This document shows, one piece after another, positions 42,391 through 52,043 of a DNA stretch of 64,000 nt. Origin of the DNA: Flavobacterium xueshanense. GTDB taxonomy: Bacteria > Bacteroidota > Bacteroidia > Flavobacteriales > Flavobacteriaceae. A model generated the notes under the pieces. The model ran no database searches. It was not told where the DNA came from and saw only the letters and a program-made list of their open reading frames with translations. Position 1 is the first letter of the stretch. Every line of letters begins with the position of its first letter. Location of the stretch: the NCBI RefSeq assembly GCF_900112975.1, contig NZ_FONQ01000008.1, forward strand, positions 94,485 through 158,484, given 5' to 3'. Both the position numbers and the translations under genes were made by a program.

Positions 42391-42732
42391 ATAAAACCGA
42401 TCTCCAATATACCTTTCCAAACAATTAATTGGGAATCAATATAAAAAACCGAACATATCGGAGAGGTAGGAACTGCTCATCGTAAAACCATACAATTAGG
42501 CGGACTTAGAATTCGTAAAGTAAGGTATTCCAAAGATTATCTAGCAAATCACTGGTGTCAAAAAGGACATGTTATTCATTGTCTTGCAGGAGATTTTATT
42601 AGTGAATTAGAATCGGGAGAACAAGTTCTGCTTTCTAAAGGAATGACCTATGTAGTTTCTGATGATGCAAGTTCGCATCGCTCTATGTCTGCTAATGGTG
42701 TAGCATTATTAATCATCGATGGGGATTTTTAA
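42391..42732 (+). pseudogene. DHCW-motif cupin protein, inactivated
   Basis: In one frame the sequence reads KPISNIPFQTINWESI, stop TAA (42442-42444), then KTEHIGEVGTAHRKTIQLGG, LRIRKVRYSKDYLANHWCQKGHVIHCLAGDF and the rest of a small cupin to TAA 42730. The family's start codon position holds ATA (42391-42393), so it has lost both a normal start and an early Gln (CAA to TAA). The motif NHWC replaces the name-giving DHCW-type sequence. Length (113 codons) is normal. No frameshift. Confidence 0.75.
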
Positions 42733-42814
42733 AGTAATATTTAAGACAAATCAAAAATATTATATACATTTACCTGAATCAACAATTAAAAACAAAACCT
42801 AAATATCCATATCA

Positions 42815-42924
42815 TGGCAAAAAGTCAAGACGCAAAGAAAACCGCGAAGAAAGAGCCTTTAAAAACGGCTAAAGAAAAGAAAGAAGAAAAAAGAGACAAG
42901 AAAAACACTCCTAAAAGAGATTAA
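42815..42924 (+). pseudogene. Small Lys/Glu-rich protein, frameshifted
   Basis: ATG 42815 starts MAKSQDAKK and then goes out of frame; adding one A in the A-run at 42839-42841 gives a 36-residue basic protein (TAKKEPLKTAKEKKEEKRDK, then KNTPKRD) ending at TAA 42922. The 110-nt length is one short of a whole number of codons, as for a single-base loss. Alternatively a homopolymer reading error. Function unknown. Confidence 0.55.
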
Positions 42925-42934
42925 TTTTTTAAAA

Positions 42935-43009
42935 GTTTTCAGTCGCAGTCCCAGTTTTCAGTTACCCTTACTATCATAAGTAGGACTGAAAACTGCGACT
43001 GAAAACTGA
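42935..43009. repeat. Long inverted repeat (TTTTCAGTCGCAGT type)
   Basis: GTTTTCAGTCGCAGTCCCAG... (42935-42962) is nearly the reverse complement of ACTGAAAACTGCGACTGAAA... (42982-43009), with a 19-nt centre. It lies after the small pseudogene and next to the stop of pepD, so it may be a terminator. Related to the element at 12186. Confidence 0.6.
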
Positions 43010-43012
43010 ATA

Positions 43013-44476
43013 CTATTTCAGCGGAATATTAGCTAAAATTTCCAATAGAAATTTCCAAAATTTCTGAGAAGAAGAAATACTCGCTCTTTCATCAGGAGAA
43101 TGCGCACCATGAATCGTTGGTCCAAAAGAAATCATATCCATATCCGGATAATTAGTTCCTAGAATCCCACACTCTAATCCTGCGTGACAAGCTACCACTT
43201 TTGGTTTTTCACCGTTTTGTTTTTCGTAAATTGGAACTAAAACATCTAAAATTTCTGATTCTGAATTTGGTGTCCAACCTGGATATGAACCTGAAAATTC
43301 TACTTCACAACCCATTAATTCAAAAGCGGAACGCAACGCATTAGCCAAATCAAATTTAGATGTTTCAACAGAAGAACGCGTTAAACATTGTACTGAAAGT
43401 TGACCATCTCCAACAATCACTTTGGCGATGTTATTTGATGTTTCTACTAAATCGTCAAAATCAGCACTCATTCTATACACTCCGTTGTGAGCAGTATACA
43501 TGGACCTCACAAAGTAAAACTGAGCAATTGTCGGCATAACTTTAGCAGGAGCGGCAGCCATTTTCTCAAAAACAACTTCTAAATTTGGTTCCGTTGCTTT
43601 AAACTCCGTTTTGATTTCGTTTACAATTTGCTGCATGTCAAAAACAAAAGCTTCATCGTACACTTCGGCGATGATTACTTTTGCCTGACTTTCACGAGGA
43701 ATTGCATTACGTAAACTTCCTCCTTTTATTTCAGCAATTTGCAAACCAAAATTATCAAAACCATCAAATAACAATCGGTTCATAATTTTATTGGCATTAC
43801 CCAAACCTTTGTGAATATCCATTCCTGAGTGCCCACCTTTCAAACCTTTTACAGTAATTGTATATCCTACAGAACCTTCCGGAGTTTCCTCTTCATCATA
43901 TTCAGCAGTGGCTGTTACATCAATTCCTCCAGCACAACCAATGTCAATTTCATCATCTTCTTCCGTATCTAAATTCAATAGAATTTGACCTTGCAGAATG
44001 CCGCCTTTTAAATTCAAAGCTCCTGTCATTCCAGTTTCTTCGTCAATGGTAAACAAAGCTTCTATAGCAGGATGCGGAATATCAGTGCTTTCTAAAATTG
44101 CCATAATAGCCGCAACTCCAAGACCATTATCAGCACCAAGAGTTGTTCCACGAGCACGAACCCAATCCCCATCAACATACATATCGATTCCTTGTGTATC
44201 AAAATCAAAAACGGTATCCGAATTTTTTTGGTGCACCATGTCCAAATGTCCTTGAAGTACGATTGCTTTTCGGTTTTCCATTCCAGCAGTAGGTGGTTTT
44301 CGAATGATTACGTTGCGAATTTCATCTTCAAAAGTTTCCAATCCTAGACTATTTCCAAAGTTTTTCATGAACTCAATCACGCGTTCTTCTTTTTTAGAAG
44401 GACGAGGCACGGCATTCAAATCGGCAAACTTATTCCAAAGTGCTTTTGGTTCCAGATTTCTTATTTCCTGACTCAT
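43013..44476 (-). CDS. pepD: Aminoacyl-histidine dipeptidase (peptidase D, M20 family)
   Basis: 487 residues. LQGHLDMVHQ (metal-binding His and Asp), GADNGLGVAAIM (bridging Asp), DEETGMTGA (Glu pair), DTEEDDEIDIGCAG, GLKGGHSG and AHSPDE match PepD-type metallodipeptidases of family M20C. It cleaves Xaa-His (carnosine-like) and other dipeptides in the cytoplasm using two zinc ions. No signal peptide; normal length. A long inverted repeat ends its transcript. Confidence 0.92.
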   Translation of the reverse strand: MSQEIRNLEPKALWNKFADLNAVPRPSKKEERVIEFMKNFGNSLGLETFEDEIRNVIIRKPPTAGMENRKAIVLQGHLDMVHQKNSDTVFDFDTQGIDMYVDGDWVRARGTTLGADNGLGVAAIMAILESTDIPHPAIEALFTIDEETGMTGALNLKGGILQGQILLNLDTEEDDEIDIGCAGGIDVTATAEYDEEETPEGSVGYTITVKGLKGGHSGMDIHKGLGNANKIMNRLLFDGFDNFGLQIAEIKGGSLRNAIPRESQAKVIIAEVYDEAFVFDMQQIVNEIKTEFKATEPNLEVVFEKMAAAPAKVMPTIAQFYFVRSMYTAHNGVYRMSADFDDLVETSNNIAKVIVGDGQLSVQCLTRSSVETSKFDLANALRSAFELMGCEVEFSGSYPGWTPNSESEILDVLVPIYEKQNGEKPKVVACHAGLECGILGTNYPDMDMISFGPTIHGAHSPDERASISSSQKFWKFLLEILANIPLK

Positions 44477-44585
44477 TTATTTTTGTTTGAGGTTTTACAT
44501 TTACAAGTACCAAAGTTACAAAGTTTAAATTCCTTATGATAGTAATTAATATTGTAATTATATTTACATTGCCAAAAAGTAAACA

Positions 44586-45647
44586 TTGAAAACTAAATAT
44601 TTCCTTTCCTCTTTTCTATTTATTCAAATACTGCTTTTGCAAATTATTCCCTTTTACCCCGAACAAATCGAAGAATGGTACAGCAATGGTTTTTATCCAA
44701 TACTTTCGTTGTTTTCAAGAACTATTTTAGGTGGAATTCCTTTTTCTGTGGGTGACTGTCTTTATTTCATTATAATTTTATTCATTTCCAAATGGCTTTG
44801 GAACAAACGCAAAACATGGAAATCCGAATGGAAACACACTCTATTTAGCATCTTGAGTTTCGTTTCAGTTTTTTACTTTTTATTTCATGTTCTTTGGGCG
44901 TTGAATTATTACCGTGAACCACTTTTTGAAAAAATGGAAATTCAAAAAGACTATTCGGATGCGGATTTGTTGGCTTTCACCAAAAAAATAATTGCCAAAA
45001 CCAATGCCGTTCAAAACCAACTCACAAAAAACAACAGCTTGAAAGTGGTATTTCCCCACTCCCAAGAACAGGTTTTTGAAATGAGTATGAATGGATACAA
45101 AAACTTATCCGCGGAATATCCTTATTTTTCTTATTCCAAGTTAAGCACCAAGAAATCACTGATCAGTTTGCCATTGACTTATATGGGTTTTGGAGGCTAT
45201 TTGAATCCGTTTACTAATGAAGCACAGGTTAATTATTTGGGTCCAATGTACAGTTTTCCGATGACTACAAATCATGAAATGGCACACCAAATGGGATACG
45301 CCAGCGAAAGTGAATGCAACTTTATCGGCTTTTTAGCATCTGTAAAAAATGATGATCTGTACATTCAATATTCGGGTTACAGCATGGCTTTACGCTATTG
45401 TTTAGGTAATTGGCAAGCCCGAGACGAAACGATTTACAAACAATTATTAAAAACTGTTCATCCCGGAATTTTGAAAAACTACAAAGAAAGTGAGCATTTC
45501 TGGAAGCAATACGACACGATTATCGATAAGGGTTTTCATGCTTTTTACGACCAATTCCTGAAAGTGAACCAGCAAAAAGACGGCATGGAAGGCTACAGCA
45601 AATTTGTGAATTTGATGGTGAATTATTACAAAGGAAAGAAGTTATGA
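44586..45647 (+). CDS. DUF3810 membrane protein with HExxH-like zinc motif
   Basis: 353 residues. It begins with two or three hydrophobic segments (FLSSFLFIQILLLQIIPF, YFIIILFI, LFSILSFVSVFYFLFHVLW) and a soluble domain with NHEMAHQMGYASESECN: His230, Glu231, His234 and the later Glu give a metallopeptidase-like zinc site, as in the Bacteroidota DUF3810 family. Function unproven; peptidase activity is an inference. The likely start is TTG 44586 (the nearest codon giving the natural N-terminus). Confidence 0.8.
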   Translation: MKTKYFLSSFLFIQILLLQIIPFYPEQIEEWYSNGFYPILSLFSRTILGGIPFSVGDCLYFIIILFISKWLWNKRKTWKSEWKHTLFSILSFVSVFYFLFHVLWALNYYREPLFEKMEIQKDYSDADLLAFTKKIIAKTNAVQNQLTKNNSLKVVFPHSQEQVFEMSMNGYKNLSAEYPYFSYSKLSTKKSLISLPLTYMGFGGYLNPFTNEAQVNYLGPMYSFPMTTNHEMAHQMGYASESECNFIGFLASVKNDDLYIQYSGYSMALRYCLGNWQARDETIYKQLLKTVHPGILKNYKESEHFWKQYDTIIDKGFHAFYDQFLKVNQQKDGMEGYSKFVNLMVNYYKGKKL

Positions 45648-45693
45648 ACAAGACTTTAAAACTTATCATTCATAACTAATAACTCATCATTTT

Positions 45694-46998
45694 CTAAACT
45701 TCATCACTCGTAAAAGTCATAAAACTTTTCTTTTTGTAGGGTCTAATGATTAATCTTCCTTCACGATCAAAACGAATGTAATTGTACACCCAATTCAGGA
45801 ATACGACGGCTTTATTTTTAAATCCAATAAGGGAAAACAAGTGGACAAACATCCAAACAAACCAAGCAAAAACGCCACTGAAATGGTATTTAGGCAAATC
45901 GACTACCGCCTTATTTCTTCCTATGGTTGCCATAGAACCTTTATCATTGTATTTGAAAGCTTCCATAGGTTGCTTTTGAATTAATTTTACTAAGTTTTCA
46001 CCCAACAATTCCCCTTGTTGCATCGCAGGTTGCGCCATCATGGGATGTCCTTGCGGATAGCTTTCGGATTCCATGGAAGCTATATCGCCTACTGCAAAAA
46101 TATTGTCGTAGCCCACCACTTGGCTGAATTCATTGACCCGAATGCGTTCTACTTTTTCAACCAAAGATTTGCCATCCAGTCCCGCGACAAGAGCGCCTTG
46201 AACTCCTGCTGTCCATATTACGGTGGCAGTTTCAAAAGACAAATCGGAATTTGTGGTTATCGTACGTCCGTCATAATTAGTTACTCGGACGTTTTTCCAG
46301 ATTTTAACCCCTAAATTAGTTAAAAACTCTTCGGCAGCTTGAGATGATTTCTCGCTCATTGTATTAAGAATCCTGTCGCCACTTTGAATCAGATTGATTT
46401 CCATTTTGGCAATATCAAGATCGGGATAATCTTTTTGCAGAATGGCTTTTTTCATTTCGGCCAAAGCTCCGGAAAGCTCTACTCCTGTTGGCCCTCCACC
46501 TACGAGCACAAAATTGATTAAACTATTTTGTTCGGCTACATCAGTGGTTAAAACCGCTTGTTCAAAATTTTCAAGAATCAGACTTCGAATATTGAGCGAT
46601 TGCGGTATGGTTTTCATAGCCATACTGTTGCGCTCGATTTCTTTGTTGCCAAAATAATTGGTTTTGGAACCTGTGGCAATCACGAGATAATCATACTTTA
46701 ATTCTCCAATTTCGGCAATTATCTTTTGGTTTTTAGTGTCGATTTCTTGGACATTGGTGAGTCTGAAATAGACGTCATCGTATTCCTGAATTACTTTTCG
46801 GATTGGGTACGCTATGGAACCGGCTTCGAGACCGCCAGTAGCTACTTGATATAATAAAGGTTGGAAAGTGTGATAATTGTGTTTGTCTAAAAGGACAACC
46901 TGAACTTTTTTGTTTTTTAGTTTTTTGGCTAATGCAATCCCAGCAAAGCCCCCTCCTATAATTACTATTCTGGGTAAAGTTGAATTTGGGATGTTCAT
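45694..46998 (-). CDS. ndh: NADH dehydrogenase type II (NDH-2)
   Basis: 434 residues from ATG 46998 (the upstream 47019 start adds a short unlike leader). GGGFAGIALAKKL binds FAD, GGGPTGVELSGALAE binds NAD(P)H, and AVGDIASM is the C-terminal FAD contact. A C-terminal amphipathic or membrane-touching part (FAWFVWMFVHLFSLIGF) anchors it to the membrane. It moves electrons from NADH to quinone without pumping protons. Convergent with DUF3810, 47 bp apart. Confidence 0.88.
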   Translation of the reverse strand: MNIPNSTLPRIVIIGGGFAGIALAKKLKNKKVQVVLLDKHNYHTFQPLLYQVATGGLEAGSIAYPIRKVIQEYDDVYFRLTNVQEIDTKNQKIIAEIGELKYDYLVIATGSKTNYFGNKEIERNSMAMKTIPQSLNIRSLILENFEQAVLTTDVAEQNSLINFVLVGGGPTGVELSGALAEMKKAILQKDYPDLDIAKMEINLIQSGDRILNTMSEKSSQAAEEFLTNLGVKIWKNVRVTNYDGRTITTNSDLSFETATVIWTAGVQGALVAGLDGKSLVEKVERIRVNEFSQVVGYDNIFAVGDIASMESESYPQGHPMMAQPAMQQGELLGENLVKLIQKQPMEAFKYNDKGSMATIGRNKAVVDLPKYHFSGVFAWFVWMFVHLFSLIGFKNKAVVFLNWVYNYIRFDREGRLIIRPYKKKSFMTFTSDEV

Positions 46999-47291
46999 AT
47001 TTTTATAAAAAAGTTTCAAAGTTGCAAAGAATCAAAGATACAATGTTTTCTACTGTTGAATTTTAACAAATAGTATCGAAATTTTTGTTTTTTGGGAAAG
47101 GTATTCTGAAAACGAAACGGGTAGATTAGCCCTGATGGAAATGGAAATCCTTTATTTACTGATTTTTATCAGGAAATAAAGACTGTAATGTACAGCGGGA
47201 CGATTCTTAATTATGAAATAAATAGTGTTGTGCTCCTCAAAAAAAAGCGCTACTTTGTAACAAAAACCAGCAATGACTTACTAACGTATAT

Positions 47292-47786
47292 ATGAGTGAT
47301 AATTTAGAACATTCTTTTGTAAAGCAATTGCAGGAAAATCAGAATATAATCCACAAGATTTGTAGGTTGTACACTAATGGCGATGATGCACACAAGGATT
47401 TGTTTCAGGAAATTACGATTCAGTTATGGAAGGCTTTTCCAAAATTCAGGGGTGACAGCAAATTTTCTACTTGGGCGTATCGAGTCGCATTGAATACCGC
47501 GATTACTTTGTATCGAAAAACCAAACGATCCATAAATACGGTTGAATTTGAAAGTAGACAACATTTCCTGAATGATGTGGAATATGACTATGAAGAGGAG
47601 GAACAATTAAAATTAATGTACAAAGCGGTTTACCAACTGAATGATATTGAAAAGGCGTTGATATTTTTGTATCTGGAAGATAAAGATTACCAGGAAATAT
47701 CAGAAACATTGGGGATAAGCGAAGTAAATGCGAGGGTGAAAATGAATAGAATAAAAGGGAAATTAAAAAAAATATTAAATCCTTAA
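47292..47786 (+). CDS. ECF-type RNA polymerase sigma factor
   Basis: 164 residues with region 2 (HKICRLYTNGDDAHKDLFQE, FSTWAYRVALNTAITLYRK, about 20-80) and region 4 (LIFLYLEDKDYQEISETLG, NARVKMNRIKGKLKK, about 115-160). The next gene starts 5 bp after its stop and codes for a membrane protein, the usual setting of a sigma factor with a membrane-bound partner. No promoter box is clear in the 270 bp upstream. Confidence 0.9.
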   Translation: MSDNLEHSFVKQLQENQNIIHKICRLYTNGDDAHKDLFQEITIQLWKAFPKFRGDSKFSTWAYRVALNTAITLYRKTKRSINTVEFESRQHFLNDVEYDYEEEEQLKLMYKAVYQLNDIEKALIFLYLEDKDYQEISETLGISEVNARVKMNRIKGKLKKILNP

Positions 47787-47791
47787 GGAAT

Positions 47792-48397
47792 ATGAAAGAG
47801 CTGGATTTATTAAAAAAAGACTGGAAGAAAAATGACAATTCTTTTGCGCAAGTATCAGAAAATGACATTTATAAAATGATTCACAAAAAATCATCTTCGA
47901 TTGTGAAGTGGATTTTTATCATTAGTATCATTGAATTTATAATATTAAATTCGGTAAGCTTCATGCTTCCTGATGAAAAGATAAGTAAATCTGAAACAAT
48001 TGAATTTTTTATTACTGTTTTAGATTATTTAAGCTACGGTGTAGCGCTATTTTTTATGTACTTATTCTATAAAAATTATCGCTCTATATCTGTTACTTCC
48101 AATACTAAAAAATTAATGGAATGCATTTTAAATACCAGAAAAACGGTCCGCTATTATATAGGCTATAACTTATTTATTGTGTTTTTTGTTTCTGTAGTAT
48201 TACTTTCCAATGAGATTCAAATTAAATCAGCGACGGGTAATGATGATGGCGCTAGAATATTTTTTATTTGTATTTTGATGTTAGTTTTTGTAATTGTTTT
48301 AGTAGGTCTCGTATGGTTATTTTATCAATTGATTTATGGTATTTTATTAAAAAAATTGAATAGAAACTACACAGAATTAAAGAAAATCGATTTATAA
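47792..48397 (+). CDS. Putative membrane partner of the ECF sigma factor
   Basis: 201 residues. The cytoplasmic N-terminus (LDLLKKDWKKNDNSFAQVSENDIYKMI) and four hydrophobic helices (about 46-64, 84-102, 129-150, 160-185) fit the membrane proteins found behind sigma factors in flavobacteria. No canonical anti-sigma zinc motif is seen. An anti-sigma role is inferred only from its position 5 bp after the sigma gene. Confidence 0.6.
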   Translation: MKELDLLKKDWKKNDNSFAQVSENDIYKMIHKKSSSIVKWIFIISIIEFIILNSVSFMLPDEKISKSETIEFFITVLDYLSYGVALFFMYLFYKNYRSISVTSNTKKLMECILNTRKTVRYYIGYNLFIVFFVSVVLLSNEIQIKSATGNDDGARIFFICILMLVFVIVLVGLVWLFYQLIYGILLKKLNRNYTELKKIDL

Positions 48398-48606
48398 AAA
48401 ACACACTTTTTTTTCCTAAAAAAAGAACTGCTTGACACGCTGCAATTGAAACAGAAAAGATTTTTAAAATTATTCTTAGATTATGTTTTGCGCAAGTTTA
48501 ACCGAAAATATTTTTTAATACGACACTGATTCTTACAAACTCCTTAGATTATTAGTTTTAGACTAACAAACCTTACATATATATTGTTTGTGTTTTTGTA
48601 ATGCTA

Positions 48607-48614
48607 TATATTTG
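48607..48614 (+). promoter_or_regulatory. -7 box TATATTTG with a TTG at spacer 20 for thrS
   Basis: TATATTTG (48607-48614) with TTG at 48584-48586 upstream, 20 bases before ATG 48635. Confidence 0.6.
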
Positions 48615-48634
48615 CATTCTTAAAATATCAAACA

Positions 48635-50581
48635 ATGATTAAGATTACTTTGCCCGACGGGTCAATTAGAGAGTTTGCTCCTGAAGTAACTCCAATGGAT
48701 GTTGCAAAAAGCATTAGTGAAGGATTTGCCAGAAATGTAATTTCGGCTTCTTTTAATGGTACAACTATTGAAACTACAACTTCTTTGACGACGGACGGTA
48801 GTCTTACATTGTACACCTGGAATGATGATGCTGGAAAAAAAGCGTTCTGGCACTCCACTTCACACGTCATGGCACAAGTTCTTGAGGAAATGTATCCTGG
48901 AATTAAGTTGACTCTTGGACCAGCAATTTCTAATGGATTTTATTATGATGTAGATTTTGAAGATCATAAAATCACTGATGCTGATTTCAAGAAAATTGAA
49001 GACAGAGTTCTTGAAATTTCAAGAGGAAAACATGAATTTAAATTACGCCCAGTTTCTAAAGCTGATGCGTTAGAATTATACAAAGACAACATTTACAAAA
49101 CAGAATTAATTACCAATCTTGAAGATGGAACAATCACTTTTTGTGATCATTCTACTTTCACAGATTTATGTCGCGGTGGACATATTCCAAATACTGGAAT
49201 AATCAAAGCGATGAAAATCATGAGTGTAGCCGGTGCATACTGGCGTGGTGATGAAAAAAACAAGCAACTTACACGTGTTTACGGAACCTCATTTCCCAAA
49301 CAAAAAGAGCTGACAGAATACCTTCTATTACTGGAAGAGGCAAAGCGTCGTGATCACAGAAAATTAGGAAAAGAATTGGAATTATTTGCTTTTTCACAAA
49401 AAGTGGGCGCAGGTTTACCCTTATGGTTGCCAAAAGGAGCAGCTTTGAGAGATCGATTGGAACAGTTTTTGAAAAAAGCACAAAAAAAAGCAGGATATGA
49501 GCAAGTAATTACCCCACATATTGGCCAAAAAGAACTTTATGTAACTTCTGGACACTATGCGAAATACGGTGCAGATAGTTTTCAACCGATCACTACACCA
49601 GCAGAAGGAGAAGAGTTTTTGTTGAAACCGATGAACTGCCCGCATCACTGTGAAATTTATAATGTACGTCCTTGGTCGTACAAAGATTTACCAAAGCGTT
49701 ATGCTGAATTTGGCACGGTTTACCGATACGAACAAAGTGGTGAATTACACGGTTTAACTCGCGTGCGAGGCTTTACTCAAGATGATGCACATATTTTTTG
49801 TACTCCGGAACAACTTGATGAAGAGTTTAAGAAAGTAATTGATTTGGTATTGTATGTTTTTGGTTCATTAGGTTTCGAAAACTTTACCGCTCAAATATCT
49901 CTAAGAGATAAAGAAAATAGAGATAAATATATTGGTTCTGACGAGAATTGGGAAAAAGCAGAAAATGCAATTATTAATGCTGCTGCAGACAAAGGGTTGA
50001 ACACAGTAGTTGAATATGGCGAGGCTGCTTTCTATGGTCCCAAATTGGATTTCATGGTAAAAGATGCTTTGGGACGACAATGGCAACTAGGAACAATTCA
50101 GGTGGATTATAACTTACCGGAACGCTTTGATTTGACATATAAAGGATCGGATAATGAATTACACAGACCTGTAATGATTCACCGTGCTCCTTTTGGATCG
50201 ATGGAACGATTTATCGCTATTTTATTAGAACATACTGCAGGAAATTTCCCGCTATGGTTAATGCCTGAACAAGCTATAATATTGTCTTTGAGCGAGAAAT
50301 ATGAAATATATGCGAAAAAAGTTTTAGATTTGCTAGAAAATCACGAAATTCGCGCCTCGGTTGATAATAGAAACGAGACAATAGGGAAGAAAATCAGAGA
50401 CGCCGAAATGCAAAAAACACCGTTTATGTTGATTGTAGGTGAGGAAGAAGAGAAAAATGGTACGATCTCTATCCGTCGTCATGGACAGGAAGGAAAAGGA
50501 AATATCACCGTTACAATAGAAGAATTTGTTGCTATTGTAAATGAAGAAATCAACCAAACATTAAAAGTATTTACAGTTTAA
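48635..50581 (+). CDS. thrS: Threonyl-tRNA synthetase
   Basis: 648 residues with TGS (1-60, [13 protein letters not shown]), the editing domain ([17 protein letters not shown], with [10 protein letters not shown]), and the class II catalytic core ([58 protein letters not shown]). It charges tRNA-Thr and proofreads Ser. First gene of the thrS-infC-rpmI-rplT operon; its 240-bp leader has its own promoter but no clear attenuator. Confidence 0.95.
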   Translation: MIKITLPDGSIREFAPEVTPMDVAKSISEGFARNVISASFNGTTIETTTSLTTDGSLTLYTWNDDAGKKAFWHSTSHVMAQVLEEMYPGIKLTLGPAISNGFYYDVDFEDHKITDADFKKIEDRVLEISRGKHEFKLRPVSKADALELYKDNIYKTELITNLEDGTITFCDHSTFTDLCRGGHIPNTGIIKAMKIMSVAGAYWRGDEKNKQLTRVYGTSFPKQKELTEYLLLLEEAKRRDHRKLGKELELFAFSQKVGAGLPLWLPKGAALRDRLEQFLKKAQKKAGYEQVITPHIGQKELYVTSGHYAKYGADSFQPITTPAEGEEFLLKPMNCPHHCEIYNVRPWSYKDLPKRYAEFGTVYRYEQSGELHGLTRVRGFTQDDAHIFCTPEQLDEEFKKVIDLVLYVFGSLGFENFTAQISLRDKENRDKYIGSDENWEKAENAIINAAADKGLNTVVEYGEAAFYGPKLDFMVKDALGRQWQLGTIQVDYNLPERFDLTYKGSDNELHRPVMIHRAPFGSMERFIAILLEHTAGNFPLWLMPEQAIILSLSEKYEIYAKKVLDLLENHEIRASVDNRNETIGKKIRDAEMQKTPFMLIVGEEEEKNGTISIRRHGQEGKGNITVTIEEFVAIVNEEINQTLKVFTV

Positions 50582-50597
50582 CTTAAATTATAAAGTC

Positions 50598-51155
50598 ATA
50601 GCAATAAGAAGCAACAGAGGTTATCAACCTCGCGTAGAAAAAAAGGATGCACACAGAATAAATAATCTTATTCGTGGTGTACAAGAAGTAAGGCTTGTAG
50701 GTGAGAATATTGAACCAGGAGTTTTTAAACTTTCGGAAGCCTTAAGATTAGCGGATCAATTTGAACTGGATTTAGTAGAGATATCTCCTAATGCTGAACC
50801 TCCGGTTTGTAAAATAATGGATTACAAGAAATTTGTTTACGAACAAAAAAAACGTGACAAAGTCCTGAAAGCCAAATCTACACAAGTAGTCGTTAAAGAG
50901 ATTCGTTTTGGACCTCAAACAGATGAACATGATTATGAATTTAAAAGAAAGAATGCGGAAAAATTCTTAAAAGAAGGTGCAAAATTGAAAGCTTTTGTTT
51001 TCTTTAAAGGACGTTCAATTATTTATAAAGATCAGGGTCAAATCTTATTGTTGAGATTAGCTACAGATCTTGAAGAATTTGGTAAAGTGGAAGCGATGCC
51101 AGTTCTGGAAGGAAAGAGAATGATTATGTTTATTGCTCCAAAGAAGAAAAAATAA
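50598..51155 (+). CDS. infC: Translation initiation factor IF-3 with probable ATA start
   Basis: The frame carries IF-3 from ATA 50598: [69 protein letters not shown], then the C-domain ([20 protein letters not shown], and [20 protein letters not shown]). This gives 185 residues, the normal length; the first ATG in the frame (50817) would drop the whole N-domain. IF-3 genes use rare start codons elsewhere (ATT in E. coli), which lets IF-3 limit its own translation. The gap after thrS is only 16 bp. Confidence 0.85.
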   Translation: MAIRSNRGYQPRVEKKDAHRINNLIRGVQEVRLVGENIEPGVFKLSEALRLADQFELDLVEISPNAEPPVCKIMDYKKFVYEQKKRDKVLKAKSTQVVVKEIRFGPQTDEHDYEFKRKNAEKFLKEGAKLKAFVFFKGRSIIYKDQGQILLLRLATDLEEFGKVEAMPVLEGKRMIMFIAPKKKK

Positions 51156-51248
51156 GTACGTTAAAAGTCGTAATGTCCTAAAGTTTAAATGATAGATTTT
51201 AAGACTAAAAAATAAGTAAGTAAGAATAAATTAAAATACTAGGAAAAA

Positions 51249-51446
51249 ATGCCTAAAATGAAAACCAAATCTAGCGCCAAGAAACGTTTTAAAGTTACTG
51301 GTTCTGGAAAGATTAAAAGAAAGCATGCTTTTAAAAGTCACATCTTGACTAAAAAGTCTAAAAAACGTAAATTAGCTTTGACACACTCTGCACTAGTTCA
51401 CAAAACAGACATGAAAAGCATCAAACAACAATTAAGAATTATATAA
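51249..51446 (+). CDS. rpmI: 50S ribosomal protein L35
   Basis: 65 residues, [20 protein letters not shown] at the start and a Lys/Arg-rich body ([16 protein letters not shown]), the full length of bL35. Second ribosomal component of the thrS-infC-rpmI-rplT operon. Confidence 0.95.
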   Translation: MPKMKTKSSAKKRFKVTGSGKIKRKHAFKSHILTKKSKKRKLALTHSALVHKTDMKSIKQQLRII

Positions 51447-51617
51447 GTAAGTCTTAAAGTTGTGAAGTAAAAAGTCTAAAAGACTTTCGACATTCGACTT
51501 TAATAACTTTTGACTAAATAATCTTTAGGTTAAAACAATTTAAAATAACCTTGGAGTATGGCCATTAAGCGCTTTTGATTCAATTCAAGCCGCCAGCTAC
51601 AAAAACACATCAAAATT

Positions 51618-51962
51618 ATGCCAAGAGCGGTAAATTCAGTTGCTAAAAGAGCAAGAAGAAAAAAAATAATGAAGCAAGCCAAAGGTTTCTTTGGTAGACG
51701 TAAAAACGTTTGGACAGTTGCTAAGAATGCGGTAGAGAAAGCAATGTGCTACGCTTACCGTGACAGAAAAGTGAACAAAAGAAATTTCCGTGCATTATGG
51801 ATTCAACGTATCAACGCTGGAGCTAGATTGGAAGGAATGTCTTATTCACAATTCATGGGTAAAGTAAAAGCTAACGGAATCGAATTGAACCGTAAAGTTC
51901 TTGCTGATTTAGCAATGAATCACCCAGAAGCTTTCAAAGCAGTACTTAATAAAGTAAAATAA
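51618..51962 (+). CDS. rplT: 50S ribosomal protein L20
   Basis: 114 residues with [36 protein letters not shown], and [20 protein letters not shown] of bL20. It binds 23S rRNA early in assembly. The 171-nt gap behind rpmI contains small hairpins (for example AAAGTC-TAAAA-GACTTT) but no proven regulator site. A terminator follows at 52002. Confidence 0.95.
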   Translation: MPRAVNSVAKRARRKKIMKQAKGFFGRRKNVWTVAKNAVEKAMCYAYRDRKVNKRNFRALWIQRINAGARLEGMSYSQFMGKVKANGIELNRKVLADLAMNHPEAFKAVLNKVK

Positions 51963-52001
51963 ACGTTTTATCAACTCAATTTAGATTACTTACTTACATA
52001 G

Positions 52002-52032
52002 AAACCTCAATCGGAAGATTGGGGTTTTTTGT
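52002..52032 (+). terminator. Rho-independent terminator after rplT
   Basis: AAACCTCAATC pairs with GATTGGGGTTTTTT; six or more T follow. Confidence 0.8.
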
Positions 52033-52043
52033 TTTTATATACT

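Noticed and set aside
51447..51617. L20 leader/pseudoknot between rpmI and rplT
   Set aside because: Only short chance-like hairpins are seen, and known L20 leaders precede infC or rpmI.
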